Below, piece by piece: positions 47,747 through 58,435 of a stretch of DNA of 64,000 bases. The stretch covers positions 124,001-188,000 of the forward strand of contig CANTFL010001457.1 of NCBI GenBank assembly GCA_947650285.1, given 5' to 3'. This stretch comes from Hyaloperonospora brassicae. Lineage: Eukaryota > Oomycota > Peronosporomycetes > Peronosporales > Peronosporaceae. Positions within the stretch are counted from its first letter, which is position 1. Each line of letters starts with the position of its first letter. Below the pieces are notes generated by a model. The model worked only from the letters and a program-made list of their open reading frames with translations, was not told where the DNA came from and searched no databases. The translations under genes and the position numbers were made by a program.

Positions 47747-48246
47747 TGGAGCTGTCACTATGAAGAAGCGGGCTTACGGCTGGGGATGAAACTTGAAAAG
47801 TGAGTTGTATATATCTTGTCCTTATCTCTAAAAACGAATGGCTGGTAGAAGCCGGTGACTCTCAGCCATCGATGTCTTGCCCTGTCTCCACCGCTTTTTG
47901 TTTACCTATCACTGGGTAACCACGTCTCGTAATATATTTTTGGTAAAAACTCTGCTTTGTCATAAACAGAATGAAAACGATTGCGTGGTTGTGGGGAAAG
48001 TAACTGCGGGAAGGACGTAGTTCTGGTGAACCCCAAACACCGAGTCGTAAGTATCAGTCACGATTAACTTTCCACGGGGGGACTCGAACCCGCACTCATC
48101 CGATCGAAATTCCTCTTCCCGAACGACTGGACTAATCTGTTGCTCCGTCGTTTAGCTAACATTCCGCAACATAGCCCCGCAAAAGAACAATACAACTAAG
48201 CTAAAATGCAATATACATCCTGCACATGTCGCCGCAATATCACTCA
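47747..48246 (-). repeat. Copia-1 5' LTR
   Basis: Direct repeat of 43,213-43,712. Gag begins about 50 bp inside it. The sequence just inside the LTR gives no clear match to an initiator-tRNA primer site. Confidence 0.9.
48080..48134 (-). promoter_or_regulatory. tRNA-like A and B boxes in the Copia-1 5' LTR
   Basis: Same arrangement as in the other LTR: A box TAGTCCAGTCG (48,134-48,124), B box GGTTCGAGTCC (48,090-48,080). The A-box consensus is kept despite a G-to-A difference at its second base, which the consensus allows. Confidence 0.5.
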
Positions 48247-50460
48247 CAAGCACAAAAAAACGAACGACTGCTGGTTAATAGCTTTGATGGATTCGATTGG
48301 CTGAAAAAAGTGGAGCGTTCAGTGCTGTCATATGGCAACTTCCACAGTGGAAGATTCTGCCAGCAGGGTCCTAATACACTTCGGATCTTACCGTAAATTA
48401 AGCCGAATATTAAGGCTTGCTGCTGGGTCCGATTAGTTGGCAAATCAAATCAGAGAAATAGTCATCATGTGTGGCGATTTAAGTCTTGTGATCCATTAAA
48501 TGATGGGCGAGATGGACTGCAAAGAGTTTAAATTACAGTCGTTACGACTATGGGCTATGGGGAAATTACGATCTTGGCCACTTCATGAATTCCTAGATGT
48601 AAAAAGTAATTAAAATCAAAGTGCAGATCAGATTGAGAGTGAAGTATTGCAACAGGATAAAGGCATGAACGTTGCGACAAGGGAAGATCAAGAAGAATTG
48701 ACTTTTCTCAATAGGTTGGACGAGTTAATAACTGACGGAAATATGATAGTAGTGATCAAGGTGGCAGCGATTACAGATCCGCCGCACGAAAACGTCGAGA
48801 ACTAGAGATGTTAAAAGAAGAAGTCAAACAGCGGATCCGGATCGAACGTATCAAGCAAGCAAAAGATGAAGAAGTTTGAGCTCATGATACAAAATTATAT
48901 TAAATGGGAATTCTGACTAGGTTGAGTGAAGCGGTGATGAAGACGACTGCTATAAACGCATTTCATTATGAGGTGGATCAAGACGGATTGTTGTTCCTTT
49001 GTCCCAGGTCTACTACAACGGATGATCGTACCGTGATGATGCGATTGGTGATCCCGGAGCTGCTGCAGAGGAATTTCTTGTACCATTTCCACACCAGTGA
49101 GAAGGGTGGACATCAAGGAATCGACCGGACTTATCAGCGTATCCGATCCAATTTCACAGGAGATGTCTATACAGAAGTGTGTTAAGGTTCATCGGAAGAT
49201 GTACAGATTGCGAGAATGGGAAAGGGACCCCAACTGTGGATGAAACATATCCTGGGAATGCTCAAGCTTCTTGCCCTTTACAGATGATGGCCATAGATCA
49301 TATTCCGTCTCTACCCAAGTCTTTCAAAGGCAACACGGAGCTGTTGATATGGGTGAATTTGTTCTCTGGCTACGTTATCGCTTAAGCTATCGAATCAAGA
49401 TCGGCTCAGGCAATCGCAGAGAGTAATGAAGAGTTTGTGTTCGTGTCTTTTGGCACAAGCGAAGTGATCCGCCATGATAGAGATCCAGGGTTCGTGATAA
49501 ACTTTATCCGAGCCTTCAACAAGATTGCAGGACAGAAACAGCGAGCTACGATGGCGTACAGGCCGCAAGATAATTGAACAGCATTACTAATGGTGCAGAC
49601 CTTGACGAGGGAGATGAAGATGTATGTTACGGACGTGGATCAGAGAGATTGGGACAAGTACGCGGAGAGGCTTTCTTTGCGATCTATTCTGCTAAATATC
49701 GAGTGCGCGGCGACACCCTTTTTTAATACGGTTGGGATTCTTGATCCAACTTAAATGCAGCTCTACCTCTGGGAACCACCAAGTTACGGGATCAAGATCC
49801 CCGTAGATGGCGTTACATCATACAAAGACAATACCAACGTGCTAGATCTGCGGTCAACGAACGTCTTAAGATCGCGATATAGGATCGTGCCGATCGGGAT
49901 TCTGCGGATCTTGAACCTACTGGTATTGAATTTGCATCTTAACCGTGGCTGTACCTGGATCGGGTGAGTAAAGGATATGCTCGCAAACATTCGCATATGT
50001 GGCATGGCCCTATTCTAGTTGCTGAGATGTGCGGGGAGTGCGCGGTACGATTGGACATTGCCGGCACACCGTATATTTTATTCCCGGTGGTGCATATCTC
50101 GCAGTTGAAAAAGGTGAATACTCACCCTGATCGCCCCACTGATGTGAAGTGGTTGACGAAAGCGGATGGAGTCGACTTTGATGAGGCGACTCTACCAGAA
50201 TACAGCTATTAGAAAAACCTTGAAGATAAGGAATACGAAGTGGAGAGTGTAGCCGATGTGACGTCCGGTCGAAAAACCCGTTTCAGACGAATACATCGAC
50301 AGTTTGTGGTCTATTGGAAAGCATACAGTGATCCAGATTAGGTGGATGAAGTGGATCTTAATTTTTTGGCGCTCTGTTACTGGATTTCGATCACAATAGT
50401 GTTAGTAAAATTCGGCTCGAAGTGACGCAGTCTTACGAGAAATTTGCTTAATTAACAGTC
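48247..50460 (+). pseudogene. Split Gypsy-2: remaining RNase H, integrase and chromodomain
   Basis: Resumes in RNase H (LLVNSFDGFDWLKK at about 48,270) directly after the Copia-1 LTR. Then the H2C2 zinc-binding region (LVIPELLQRNFLYHFHTSEK, GGHQGIDRTYQRI at 49,045-49,150; CTDCENGKGTP at 49,200), and the core with AIDHIPSLPKSFKGNTE (49,295) and FLFSGYVIA-type strands. The PCP-like tail reads SKGYARKHSHMWHGPILVAEM (49,965) and FPVVHISQLKKV. The chromodomain is at about 50,225-50,390: EYEVESVADV, RRIHRQFVVYWKAYSDPD, VDEVDLN. Stops interrupt every segment. Confidence 0.85.
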
Positions 50461-51930
50461 TTATGATTGTTTAAGGGAGGGCTTACCTGTGTCGGATGGA
50501 TGCATAGAAATATGGAAGAGATGTGAACATGTGCAGGAAGGCTGCATCGAGATGATGGAAGGATTGATGTCGAATGAGTGTGACGATTAAGGCACATTGA
50601 ATGCCGTATCGCGGCCGAAAGGTCTTAAAAAGGAAGTCTGTTTCAAAAGAAGATCGTAAAAGAAAACAGGGAAGTTAAATTGACTATTTTAAATGGAAGA
50701 GTCAAGATCACTGCAGCAGAAGAATTTTCCTATTAGACGTGGGATTGAGGACCCAGGGTGCTAATTCAACGAACTTCGGTGCTGGTTGCGCCAAGGCTCG
50801 GCACGTTCAAATATTGACATCGCCGAAGCCAGATTCGGGATGTTCAAAACTTTGGATCCTTGACCAGGGTACCAAGAACGTCGTGTCCTAGGACAAGGGA
50901 AATAAATGAAGAGCGAATCCAGCAAGATGGCGAGATCGCAATGCCCGAAGATCATCCCTTTTAAAATAACTTGGAAAAGGGATGTCAACGAGGCTCAGCG
51001 TGGGATCCTCGATCCTTGCGCTGACGGACGTAACGCGTAAGATCAGGACCACCCTGTCGCTGCCTGAAAAGTATATGCAGCATATGAGTGGATTCCCACA
51101 ATGTCTGCGCATACGGATCTACAAAAGCAAGGTAGTGATCAATCAACACTCGTAACTATTCGTCCGACTTATACGAGATCGGTTCGATGGGGATCTTGTA
51201 GATGGACCAAGACTATTGGGCGTAATGCGTCGAGACAAGTGCGAACGAGGTCAAGAGATGCACACATTCACCGTCGGAAGGTACCTGATCCGGATCAATA
51301 TTCTCCGGGAATGGAAATCCTCTTGGTCTGGAGAAGTGTTGACTAAACATGTCCAAATTATGTTCGGCGAGAATGATCAAGCTGACTCGCCTGGCGGACC
51401 AACGCGTAACTTGAGCACTGGACCAAGGAATACGTTCGTGATATCCGGGGGTCCACTAGCTCCGAGAGATCTTGGTCGACAAAAGATCCTCGTACTCTTG
51501 AGGAGATAGAACAGCGTTCACCGCGTCATGCTCCTCGTCAATCACGCTGATAGCTCCCTATGAATCGCTAGAAGCTTCGCCAAACAGATACACCTTTAAA
51601 CTTTCTTGGACCTTCCAGAGTATGGTGTATCAGAATGTGGTGGATCCGAGGTGGAGATGGAAGAGACCGGACTCGGGGAACCTACTACAATGGGCGATCA
51701 TGACGTTTCTGAGATCGCAGGGGTGACCGTGGATCGACGGGCCGAAGAACGACCCCGCGATAGAGCGATCAACGCCTCAGCTCCAGACGACCCAGAAGAT
51801 TCGTCGCTGTCCTTCGACGCCGCCGGTATACGCGACTTCTGCTTGCCGCGGGATAAAGGTCGTCACGGTGGATCTTGTAGGCGCTTATTGATCCAACGGT
51901 AGCTGGATCCGTCTGACCCTTTGCTTGAGG
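50461..51930 (+). other. Tail after the Gypsy-2 chromodomain; unassigned frames
   Basis: No LTR matching 35,993-36,670 is seen here. Plus-strand fragments look weakly coding (CIEIWKRCEHVQEGCIEMME near 50,505; 51,216-51,509; 51,606-51,902) but match nothing I recognise. They may be an extra 3' region of the element or other debris. The region keeps the frequent GATC sites of the Gypsy-2 family, which suggests it belongs to that element. Confidence 0.35.
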
Positions 51931-51941
51931 ACGCTTGGTGT

Positions 51942-51999
51942 ATCCGCCGATAGATAGACTTAATAGATTCCTACCTGTCAGGTCCAGCTATCGGCGGAT
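51942..51999. repeat. 12-bp inverted repeat with 34-bp loop
   Basis: ATCCGCCGATAG (51,942-51,953) and CTATCGGCGGAT (51,988-51,999) are perfectly complementary. It ends about 12 bp before the left LTR of Copia-2. It could be a small foldback insertion or a hairpin belonging to the neighbouring debris. Confidence 0.7.
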
Positions 52000-52011
52000 T
52001 ACACCTCAACT

Positions 52012-52094
52012 TGAGCGCAACAAAACCGGTAAGTAAGTGCCGTGCCTGGATTTACCGGTATTCCTTCGCCGGTCGAGACGCCTTGTCTTCAACA
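52012..52094 (-). repeat. Copia-2 3' LTR (short)
   Basis: An 83-bp direct repeat of 56,404-56,486, adjacent to RNase H coding sequence and a polypurine tract. The plus strand shares GCGCAACAAAA, GGTAAGTAAGTGCC, CCGGTATTCCTTCGCC and GTCGAGACGCCTT with its partner. Confidence 0.7.
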
Positions 52095-52167
52095 CTCCCA
52101 CTCGACTCGGCCGCGCTTGGTGAATCGATGTCCTACTTGTTTCGAAGACCTTTCAAATTGTAACGCG

Positions 52168-53640
52168 CTAAATTGGCTTGTTCATCAAGTCAGCCTTCAT
52201 GTCCTTCGTCGAGCGATATTTTAGCGGCACTTGACCGTCTTCGACCTTCTCCCGCACGAAGTGATAGCAAATATCGACGTGCTTGGTACGATTGTGGAAT
52301 TCTGGGTTCTTGTCCAGCGCTATCGATCCTTGATTATCTTCGTGGATATTGACGGCTTCGTGGATCGACATTTCGCCGCGTTCGCACAGGAACGCTTTCA
52401 GCCAAATGGCTTATTGAACGGTCAACGCCATGTATTCTGCCTCCGTTGAAGATCGTGCAACCGTGCGCGGCTTCTTGCTTCTCCAGATGATGCAACCCCC
52501 ATTCATCATAAAGGTGTAGCCACTTGTGCTTCGTCGAGTATCCACGTCGCTAGCCCAGTCCGCGTCCGAATAGCCTTAAAAGTCCGTTTTGGTCCTCGGA
52601 TTGTAGTTCGATACCATGCGTCTTCGTCCCTTGCACGTATCTGAATACCCTCTTGAGTGCTTGCCAATGCTTAGGGCACGGATCCGAAGCAAACTGACTG
52701 ACAGCCCCACTGCAGCAGCAAGATCCGTTCGAGTCCCAACCATGAGATACATGAGGCAGCCGACAGCATTGCGGTACGGGACATGTTCCATAGTCGCCTC
52801 ATGGTTACATCAGCCTTCGCAAATGCTCTTGGTCAACTTGAGTCTGGGATCTTGTGGTGTTTTGACGGGGTTTCTGTTCTTATGCCGAACTTCTCCAGTA
52901 TGTCTGCGGCAAACTTGGTTTGACGAACGGACACATTGTCACTGATGGCATCTTGATCGATCTCCATACCCAAGGAGTATTTCAGCCGACCGAGATCCGT
53001 CATGTCAAATCGCTTGTATAGCGCCTCCTTTGCCATTTGGAGCATCTTGTCGTTGTTGCATGCGAGGACCAAATCATCGACGCAGAGGGCCACAAAAACC
53101 ATGTCTTCTCCGTCCCACTTGGCGTAGATGCATCGATCGGTCTTGCACTTCTCACTTGAACCCCATTTCGAGCATGAACTTGTCGATGGTTTGATTCCAC
53201 ATGCGCGGGGATTGCTTCAAACCGTAGAGAGAGCGCTTGAGCTGACAGACATAGTCCGGCTTGTCTGCGTTGACGTATACGTCGGGCTTCGTCATGTAGA
53301 TATCTTCGTCAAAAAGTCCGTTGAGAAAAGCTGTCTTGACGTCCATTTAGTGCATCGTTAACTTGTGATTGGCGGACATACTGAGCAGGATTCGAATTGA
53401 CTTCAATTTGGCCACCGGATCGAACATCTCTTCATTGACGACAGCATACTTCTGCGAAAAACCCTTGGCCACAAGTCGCGCCTTGAATCTCTCGACCTCG
53501 CCAGCTTGATTCTCCTTGATTCGAAAGACCCATCTACAACCTATTGCCTTGCGGACTTGCGGGAGTGGCACTAATTCCCGATTCTTGTTCTTGCGCAATG
53601 ATGCCACTTAGGAGCCGCATGCATCCTTCCATTAGGCCGC
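52168..53640 (-). pseudogene. Copia-2 RT and RNase H, broken
   Basis: RT fingers at 53,607-53,347 (KAIGCRWVFRIKENQAGEVE, FKARLVAKGFSQKYAVVNEE), palm at 53,346-53,152 (MDVKTAFLNGLFDEDIYM, LKRSLYGLKQSPRMWN), active site ALCVDDLVLA near 53,080 with the Asp pair intact, then LGRLKYSLGMEID. RNase H appears as VPYRNAVGCLMYLMVGTRTD (52,785) and HEDNQGSIALDKNPEFHNRT with HVDICYHFVREKV (52,350-52,240). Stops occur at domain joints only, so this copy is less decayed than Copia-1. Confidence 0.85.
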
Positions 53641-53740
53641 GTTGCTTGATTCCATCGCCGAATTGTACGTGGTCGGAATTTCCCCCACTGAATCAACAAC
53701 GAATGCAGCTTCAAATTCGTGAGCCGTCGCGGACAGCTCA

Positions 53741-55034
53741 TCAAGCGATCGGTGAAGACTGTTTCTTGGCCCTTGAAATCTCCACGACCTGTTCAAGCGA
53801 CCGATTCCGTTGATGCCGCTTGCTTCCAGGCTCAAAGTCGACGTCCGGAGGGGCTTGAGGCCGTGAGCTCGTGGTGCTTTCGGGCATGAAATCTTGATCC
53901 GGCGCAGCGTCACCAGTGTCTTGGTCGGTCTGATCAGTTGGGGACGAAGATTCCTCGACCACCTCTTTATCTTGAACAGCGACTGTGCCACTTCGCTTCA
54001 CGTGATCAAAGACGTCCTCCATGAATCGCGCATCACGACTTGTGATCACACGACCTTTGTCAATGTCTTCGAATCGATAAGCCATTTCATGTACGGAATA
54101 GCCCAAAAATAGACAGCACACTGAGCGGGCGTCAAATTTCGAGCAGATTTCCTTGGGTATGAGGACGTACGCATGGCAACCGAAAACCCCCAGGCTCGCC
54201 AACAGAGGATTCTTGCCAGTCCAAACTTGGTACGGTGATATGTTATGACCGACCGCACGTGTTGGGCATCGGTCGCGGAGAAATGGCGCAGTCATGACAG
54301 CTTCCATCCAGTACTACTTCGGCACACCAGCGATTCAGCATGCAGCGACCGCATTATCCAGTGTGCAATCCATGCGTTCAGCAAGTTTACGCCTCCCTAC
54401 ACTTCTCATTCGAATGAATGAGGAGTGTAGGGAGGCGTAATCTTCTGTATAATGCCGCATTTTGCACAGAACTTGGCCATCGAATCAGAAGTATATTCCC
54501 CACCGTTATCTCATCTAAGCCTTTTTACGCGCATGCTGGTTTCAGTTTTCGGCCAGCGCAACGAAGTGGGCATATTTTTCGGCTACTTCTGACTCGATTT
54601 TTGGCAAATAAGCGACACAGTAATGTGACACCTCGTCAATAAAAATGGAAAAGTATCGCTTGCCACTGAATTTATCAGTCCGCATTGGGCCACAGATGTC
54701 GCTGTGGATGCCTTCGAGCACTTCCTTGGCCCGGTTTGGGGAGCACTTCATAAAGCTCACCCTCGCCTGCTTGCCGAGCTCACATCCATCACACAGCTCC
54801 CACTTGTGCACTGATGTCATATCGATATCAGTGCCACAGTTTTTGGTAACGATATTGGATAGACCGCCATAGCCAATTTAAACCTAGTCGAATGTGCCAG
54901 AGGTACGAAGTAGTGCCCCCGTGACATCCCAACGAGCTAGTGACATTATCCTCGTCCACCAGACGAGGCTTCATGCACAGATTGTATAGTCCTTTGCCTT
55001 CGCGCGCAACAAATTTCCAACGAAGTACTTTCAC
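53741..55034 (-). pseudogene. Copia-2 integrase and linker, broken by a palindrome
   Basis: From the N-terminal side: the zinc-binding segment ELCDGCELGKQARVSF (54,805), the core SDICGPMRTDKFSGKRYFSI with the first Asp (54,720), then ITPPYTPH near 54,400 where a 25-bp inverted duplication destroys the PQxNGVAER-type motif. It resumes with EAVMTAPFLRDRCPTRAV (54,300), YQVWTGKNPLLASLGVFGCH and an acidic Ser/Thr linker to RT. The last 188 codons (54,307-53,741) are open. A near-identical inverted copy of this end lies at 56,487-57,348. Confidence 0.85.
54387..54440. repeat. 25-bp palindrome inside the Copia-2 integrase
   Basis: The arms 54,387-54,411 and 54,416-54,440 pair at 24 of 25 positions around a 4-base loop. 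The right arm encodes, on the minus strand, the expected integrase residues ITPPYTP. The left arm is its inverted copy and replaces the codons that should follow, adding stops. This looks like a local template-switch mutation. Confidence 0.9.
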
Positions 55035-55076
55035 TTCTTGTTTAACCGTGACCGGACCAACATCCTTGGTGAAACG

Positions 55077-55331
55077 CTACACGGATAACAAATTGCGCAA
55101 AAGCTGGGGAATGTTCCACACTGATGTAATCAATCCCTTCTTCACTCCTCGTGGCTTTTTGATCGACATGCTGATGTCGCTAATTCCCACCTCTAGAACA
55201 ACAATGTCGTCTGCAAGGTGCACGTCCTCAGGGTTGAACTTATTGTAATTCATCATGAACTCTTTCGAGAACGTCATGTGGTGCGTTGCACCCGAGTCAA
55301 CCAGCCACACGCATCTTATTCGGCAGAGCAT
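55077..55331 (-). pseudogene. Copia-2 protease
   Basis: Minus frame VWLVDSGATHHMTFSKEFM holds the intact catalytic triplet of Copia aspartic proteases, followed by HLADDIVVLEVGISDISM. The frame is open for 84 codons and ends LRNLLSV, the usual start of the GAG-pre-integrase region. It lies 33 bp downstream of the gag stop and in a different frame, so gag and pol are not joined in this copy. Confidence 0.85.
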
Positions 55332-55363
55332 GCGATCTCTCCAACTGAGAACAGGTAGTCGCC

Positions 55364-56308
55364 TTAATTATCGTTGCTCCGCGCATTGTTGGCACGCTGC
55401 GACCGCTGTCGCTCTGCGTTCTCCCGGATTCGAGTCGGACACTTAGCAATCCAATGTCCGTACTCCCCACAGTAATTACAAGCGCTGCTGGTCTTTGCTT
55501 GCGCTTGGCGTTCGGTGGGCCGACCAGTATCGTGCGTCACAAACGCTTGACCTTGGCCGCTCGCCGATTCTTCAACGCCGTGCTCCTTGCGCTTGAGATC
55601 TTCGTGTAGTAGCCGAGACGTGACGAACTCCCACGACAGCGAGTCCTCTTTAGACTTTAATATCGTGATGAGGAATCCATACGACTCACTGAGACTTGCG
55701 AGGAGCGTAATCACCAGGTCGTCCTCGCTGACCGGAGAGCCCACTGCGTCGAGCCACTCCGCCAGCGTCTTGATCTTGTTGATGTGCTCCATCAAATCAT
55801 CGTTTTCTTCCATCTTGGCCGTAAAGAAGCGACGACGAAAAAATAGCTTATTTGCGAGGCTCTTTTCCTCGAAATGTCCTTTCAGCCGCGACCATGCATC
55901 GTGCGCTCCACTCGCCGACTGGATCAAGGGAAGCTGCAAATTTTCCATCGCGAGGCCAGTGATTTCTAATGCCTTGCAGGAATTGCACTTGTAAGTCGCC
56001 TTGTCTAACTGCGAGACGCATGGCTCCTCCTTGATCTCTCCGCTCACCACTTACCTCAGGTAGCGCTCCTCTGGAACCATCTAGATCTTGAACTTCCACG
56101 TGTGGAAGTTTGTGCCGTCAAGCTTATTGATGCATTTAAGAGCAGGGGCGTCCATAGCAAGGGCGAAATTGGTGTTTAATTCAGGAACGACGGGACTTGG
56201 ACTCATAACCTCTTGAAAGGTAGAACACTCAGTTATTGGCAAAATGCAAAGTGGATATATTAGCTGGTCTTTAGTTCGCAAACTGCTAGCTATCTCTAAG
56301 CCACTCAT
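55364..56308 (-). pseudogene. Copia-2 gag, one frameshift
   Basis: N-terminal piece at 56,308-56,081 ends KCINKLDGTNFHTWKFKI, the standard start of Copia gag. After a frame change near 56,060, a 228-codon open piece (56,050-55,364) carries the UBN2 helical region (AHDAWSRLKGHFEEKSLANK, HINKIKTLAEWLDAVG, LLASLSESYGFLITIL) and one CCHC zinc knuckle CNYCGEYGHWIAKC (Cys-X2-Cys-X4-His-X4-Cys). Gag packages the element RNA. Confidence 0.85.
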
Positions 56309-56403
56309 TTAAATATACTGCACTCACTTTACCTCAATTCTGAATTACCTCAGCTAATAGGCTCGTGGCTTCTCCGTGGCCATTCATTCTTCCATCATCA
56401 ACT

Positions 56404-56486
56404 TGAGCGCAACAAAACTGGTAAGTAAGTGCCATGCTTGAATCCACCGGTATTCCTTCGCCAGTCGAGACGCCTTCTCATCAACA
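56404..56486 (-). repeat. Copia-2 5' LTR (short)
   Basis: Partner of 52,012-52,094. Gag starts about 100 bp inside. The outer edge (56,486/56,487) is the breakpoint to inverted element sequence. Confidence 0.7.
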
Positions 56487-57348
56487 GGTAGAGGCTGTCA
56501 TGACTGCGCCATTTCTCCGCGACCGATGCCCAACACGTGCGGTCGGTCATAACATATCACCGTACCAAGTTTGGACTGGCAAGAAACCTCTGTTGGCGAA
56601 CCTGGGGGTTTTCGGTTGCCATGCGTACGTCCTCATACCCAAGGAAATCTGCTCGAAATTTGACGCCCGCTCAGTGTGCTGTCTATTTTTGGGCTATTCC
56701 GTACATGAAATGGCTTATCGATTCGAAGACATTGACAAAGGTCGTGTGATCACAAGTCGTGATGCGCGATTCATGGAGGACGTCTTTGATCACGTGAAGC
56801 GAAGTGGCACAGTCGCTGTTCAAGATAAAGAGGTGGTCGAGGAATCTTCGTCCCCAACTGATCAGACCGACCAAGACACTGGTGACGCTGCGCCGGATCA
56901 AGATTTCATGCCCGAAAGCACCACGAGCTCACGGCCTCAAGTCCCTCCGGACGTCGACTTTGAGCCTGGAAGCAAGCGGCATCAACGGAATCGGTCGCTT
57001 GAACAGGTCGTGGAGATTTCAAGGGCCAAGAAACAAGTCTTCACCGATCGCTTGATGAGCTGTCCGCGACGGCTCACGAATTTGAAGCTGCATTCGTTGT
57101 TGATTCAGTGGGGGAAATTCCGACCACGTACAATTCGGCGATGGAATCAAGCAACGCGGCCTAATGGAAGGATGCATGCGGCTCCTAAGTGGCATCATTG
57201 CGCAAGAACAAGAATCGGGAATTAGTGCCACTCCCGCAAGTCCGCAAGGCAATAGGCTGTAGATGGGTCTTTCGAGTCAAGGAGAATCAAGCTGGCGAGG
57301 TCGAGAGATTCAAGGCGCGACTTGTGGCCAAGGGTTTTTCGCAGAAGT
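56487..57348 (+). pseudogene. Inverted partial copy of the Copia-2 integrase end and RT start
   Basis: Almost identical to the reverse complement of 53,430-54,310 (for example K for N and N for S in YQVWTGKKPLLANLG), but on the plus strand. It begins exactly at the outer edge of the Copia-2 5' LTR and stops at 57,348, where the Gypsy-2 LTR starts, so the RT fingers end in GFSQK. An open frame (56,434-57,225) runs from the LTR into it by chance. Confidence 0.85.
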
Positions 57349-58435
57349 GTGGCAAAGTCACTAATCAAATTTTCTACGAGGATCGGTGACCACATATTTG
57401 AGGCGCCACTTACTGGTGGAGAATTAGACCACGGGACCTGGCGATCCAATGAGAGATGGGAGGCGATCCCAACGGAGAAAGACGATACGATCCAACTGTC
57501 GTCAGACTGACGGGTATCGAACGATCTGAGACGGGGCGTGAAAAGGGATGATTCCCATGCTGCGATCTGGGACAAGGAATGATTGTAACGGTGCGATCTG
57601 GGACAAGGGACTGGATTGTACTAAACGGCTGATCTGAAGCAGAATTACTCTGGGAAAGGTGCATCTGGGACCAGACGATGCGAAGTGACTCTGTGACAAA
57701 GGTGTTGAAATCTATTAGATCGGTGACATTCTATACCGGGCTCCCAAAAGAAGTACTGATTTAGGTTAATTATGGACCGATCTGGAATTGTGGATGTTGG
57801 TGGGAGTCCGGGGGACCGTTGTAAGAACTATGGATGGTCCCATTGAGCAGATAGACCCTTGGGAATGGTATTGGAGTACACACAATGAACGGAAACGACA
57901 TATAGGGCCGGATCGCACTGTGTCGAGCCTACTCGATCTCGAATTGGACATCAGATCGGTCATGTTCCCTGCTGGTTATGGATATATCGATGATGGAGCT
58001 ATCGTATGATGATGTAAATGCTTGTTGAAGGTCTATGAGAGATGTCCCAAAAGTTCAGACCAAAAGAGCCAGTGGAAGCCGGTCGAATGGACGTCGCAAA
58101 ATGGATTTAGGCACATTCCTTATTTGGGTACTATTTTGGACCTTTCGGTACCAAAATTGGGTATTTGGTACCGTATTTGGAATTTGGTCCCTTTTTTGGT
58201 GTCTAGGTACGATATCGGGAGTATTGGCGCTATCTTTGGAGTACAGGTCACGAGATTTCGACACGTGTTCAAAGGGGCGGTCAAGCTTAAAGGTGATATC
58301 GACTTGGAGAGTGACCTACGGTTGGGAATAGGCTTAAGGATAGGTTGGCTATTAATTTGGTTGGTTAATAAACAGACTTGAACTCTACTTCTTCTGCTCA
58401 CGACGCACGTTCCCCTCCCCTCTTCTCCGGGCAAG
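57348..58435 (+). mobile_element. 5' LTR of the better-preserved Gypsy-2 element
   Basis: Begins TGTGGCAAAGTCACTAATCA, comparable with TGTGGTGAAGCGATTAAT at 35,993, and interrupts the inverted Copia-2 fragment. Contains repeated TGCGATCTGGGACAAGG motifs (about 57,558 and 57,590). The end is set where TTTGGCTTCCCCGGCGGGTC aligns with the candidate primer-site block of the other copies, so it is approximate. The 3' LTR would lie beyond the window. Confidence 0.6.

Larger units (their letters stand above)
43213..48246 (-). mobile_element. Copia-1 retrotransposon with two 500-bp LTRs
   Basis: A complete but inactive Ty1/Copia element on the minus strand. The LTRs (43,213-43,712 and 47,747-48,246) are both 500 bp and differ at about 16 positions by my count (about 97% identical). 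Each begins TGAGTGAT and ends ...CTACA or ...CTCCA on the minus strand. Internal order is gag, protease, integrase, RT, RNase H, which is diagnostic for Copia. It sits inside the RNase H region of the split Gypsy-2. A 4-bp AAGC (43,207-43,210 and 48,248-48,251) flanks it if the ends are shifted by 1-2 bp; this is only a possible target duplication. Confidence 0.9.
52012..56486 (-). mobile_element. Copia-2 retrotransposon with about 83-bp LTRs
   Basis: Minus-strand Copia element bounded by direct repeats 52,012-52,094 and 56,404-56,486. Both are 83 bp, start TGTTGA and end GCGCTCA on the minus strand, and differ at about ten positions. Just upstream of the left repeat the minus strand has a purine-rich tract (GAGTGGGAG at about 52,095-52,104), the expected polypurine position. 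Internal order: gag, protease, integrase, RT, RNase H. Several frameshifts make it inactive. Its right outer edge is joined directly to an inverted piece of the same element (56,487-57,348). Confidence 0.75.

Noticed and set aside
54387..54440. Transcription terminator hairpin
   Set aside because: It lies within integrase coding sequence and one arm encodes conserved integrase residues, so a template-switch duplication explains it better.
56434..57225. 263-codon gene starting in the Copia-2 LTR
   Set aside because: It is a fusion of LTR sequence with an inverted integrase fragment; the frame is open by chance and contains no complete domain.
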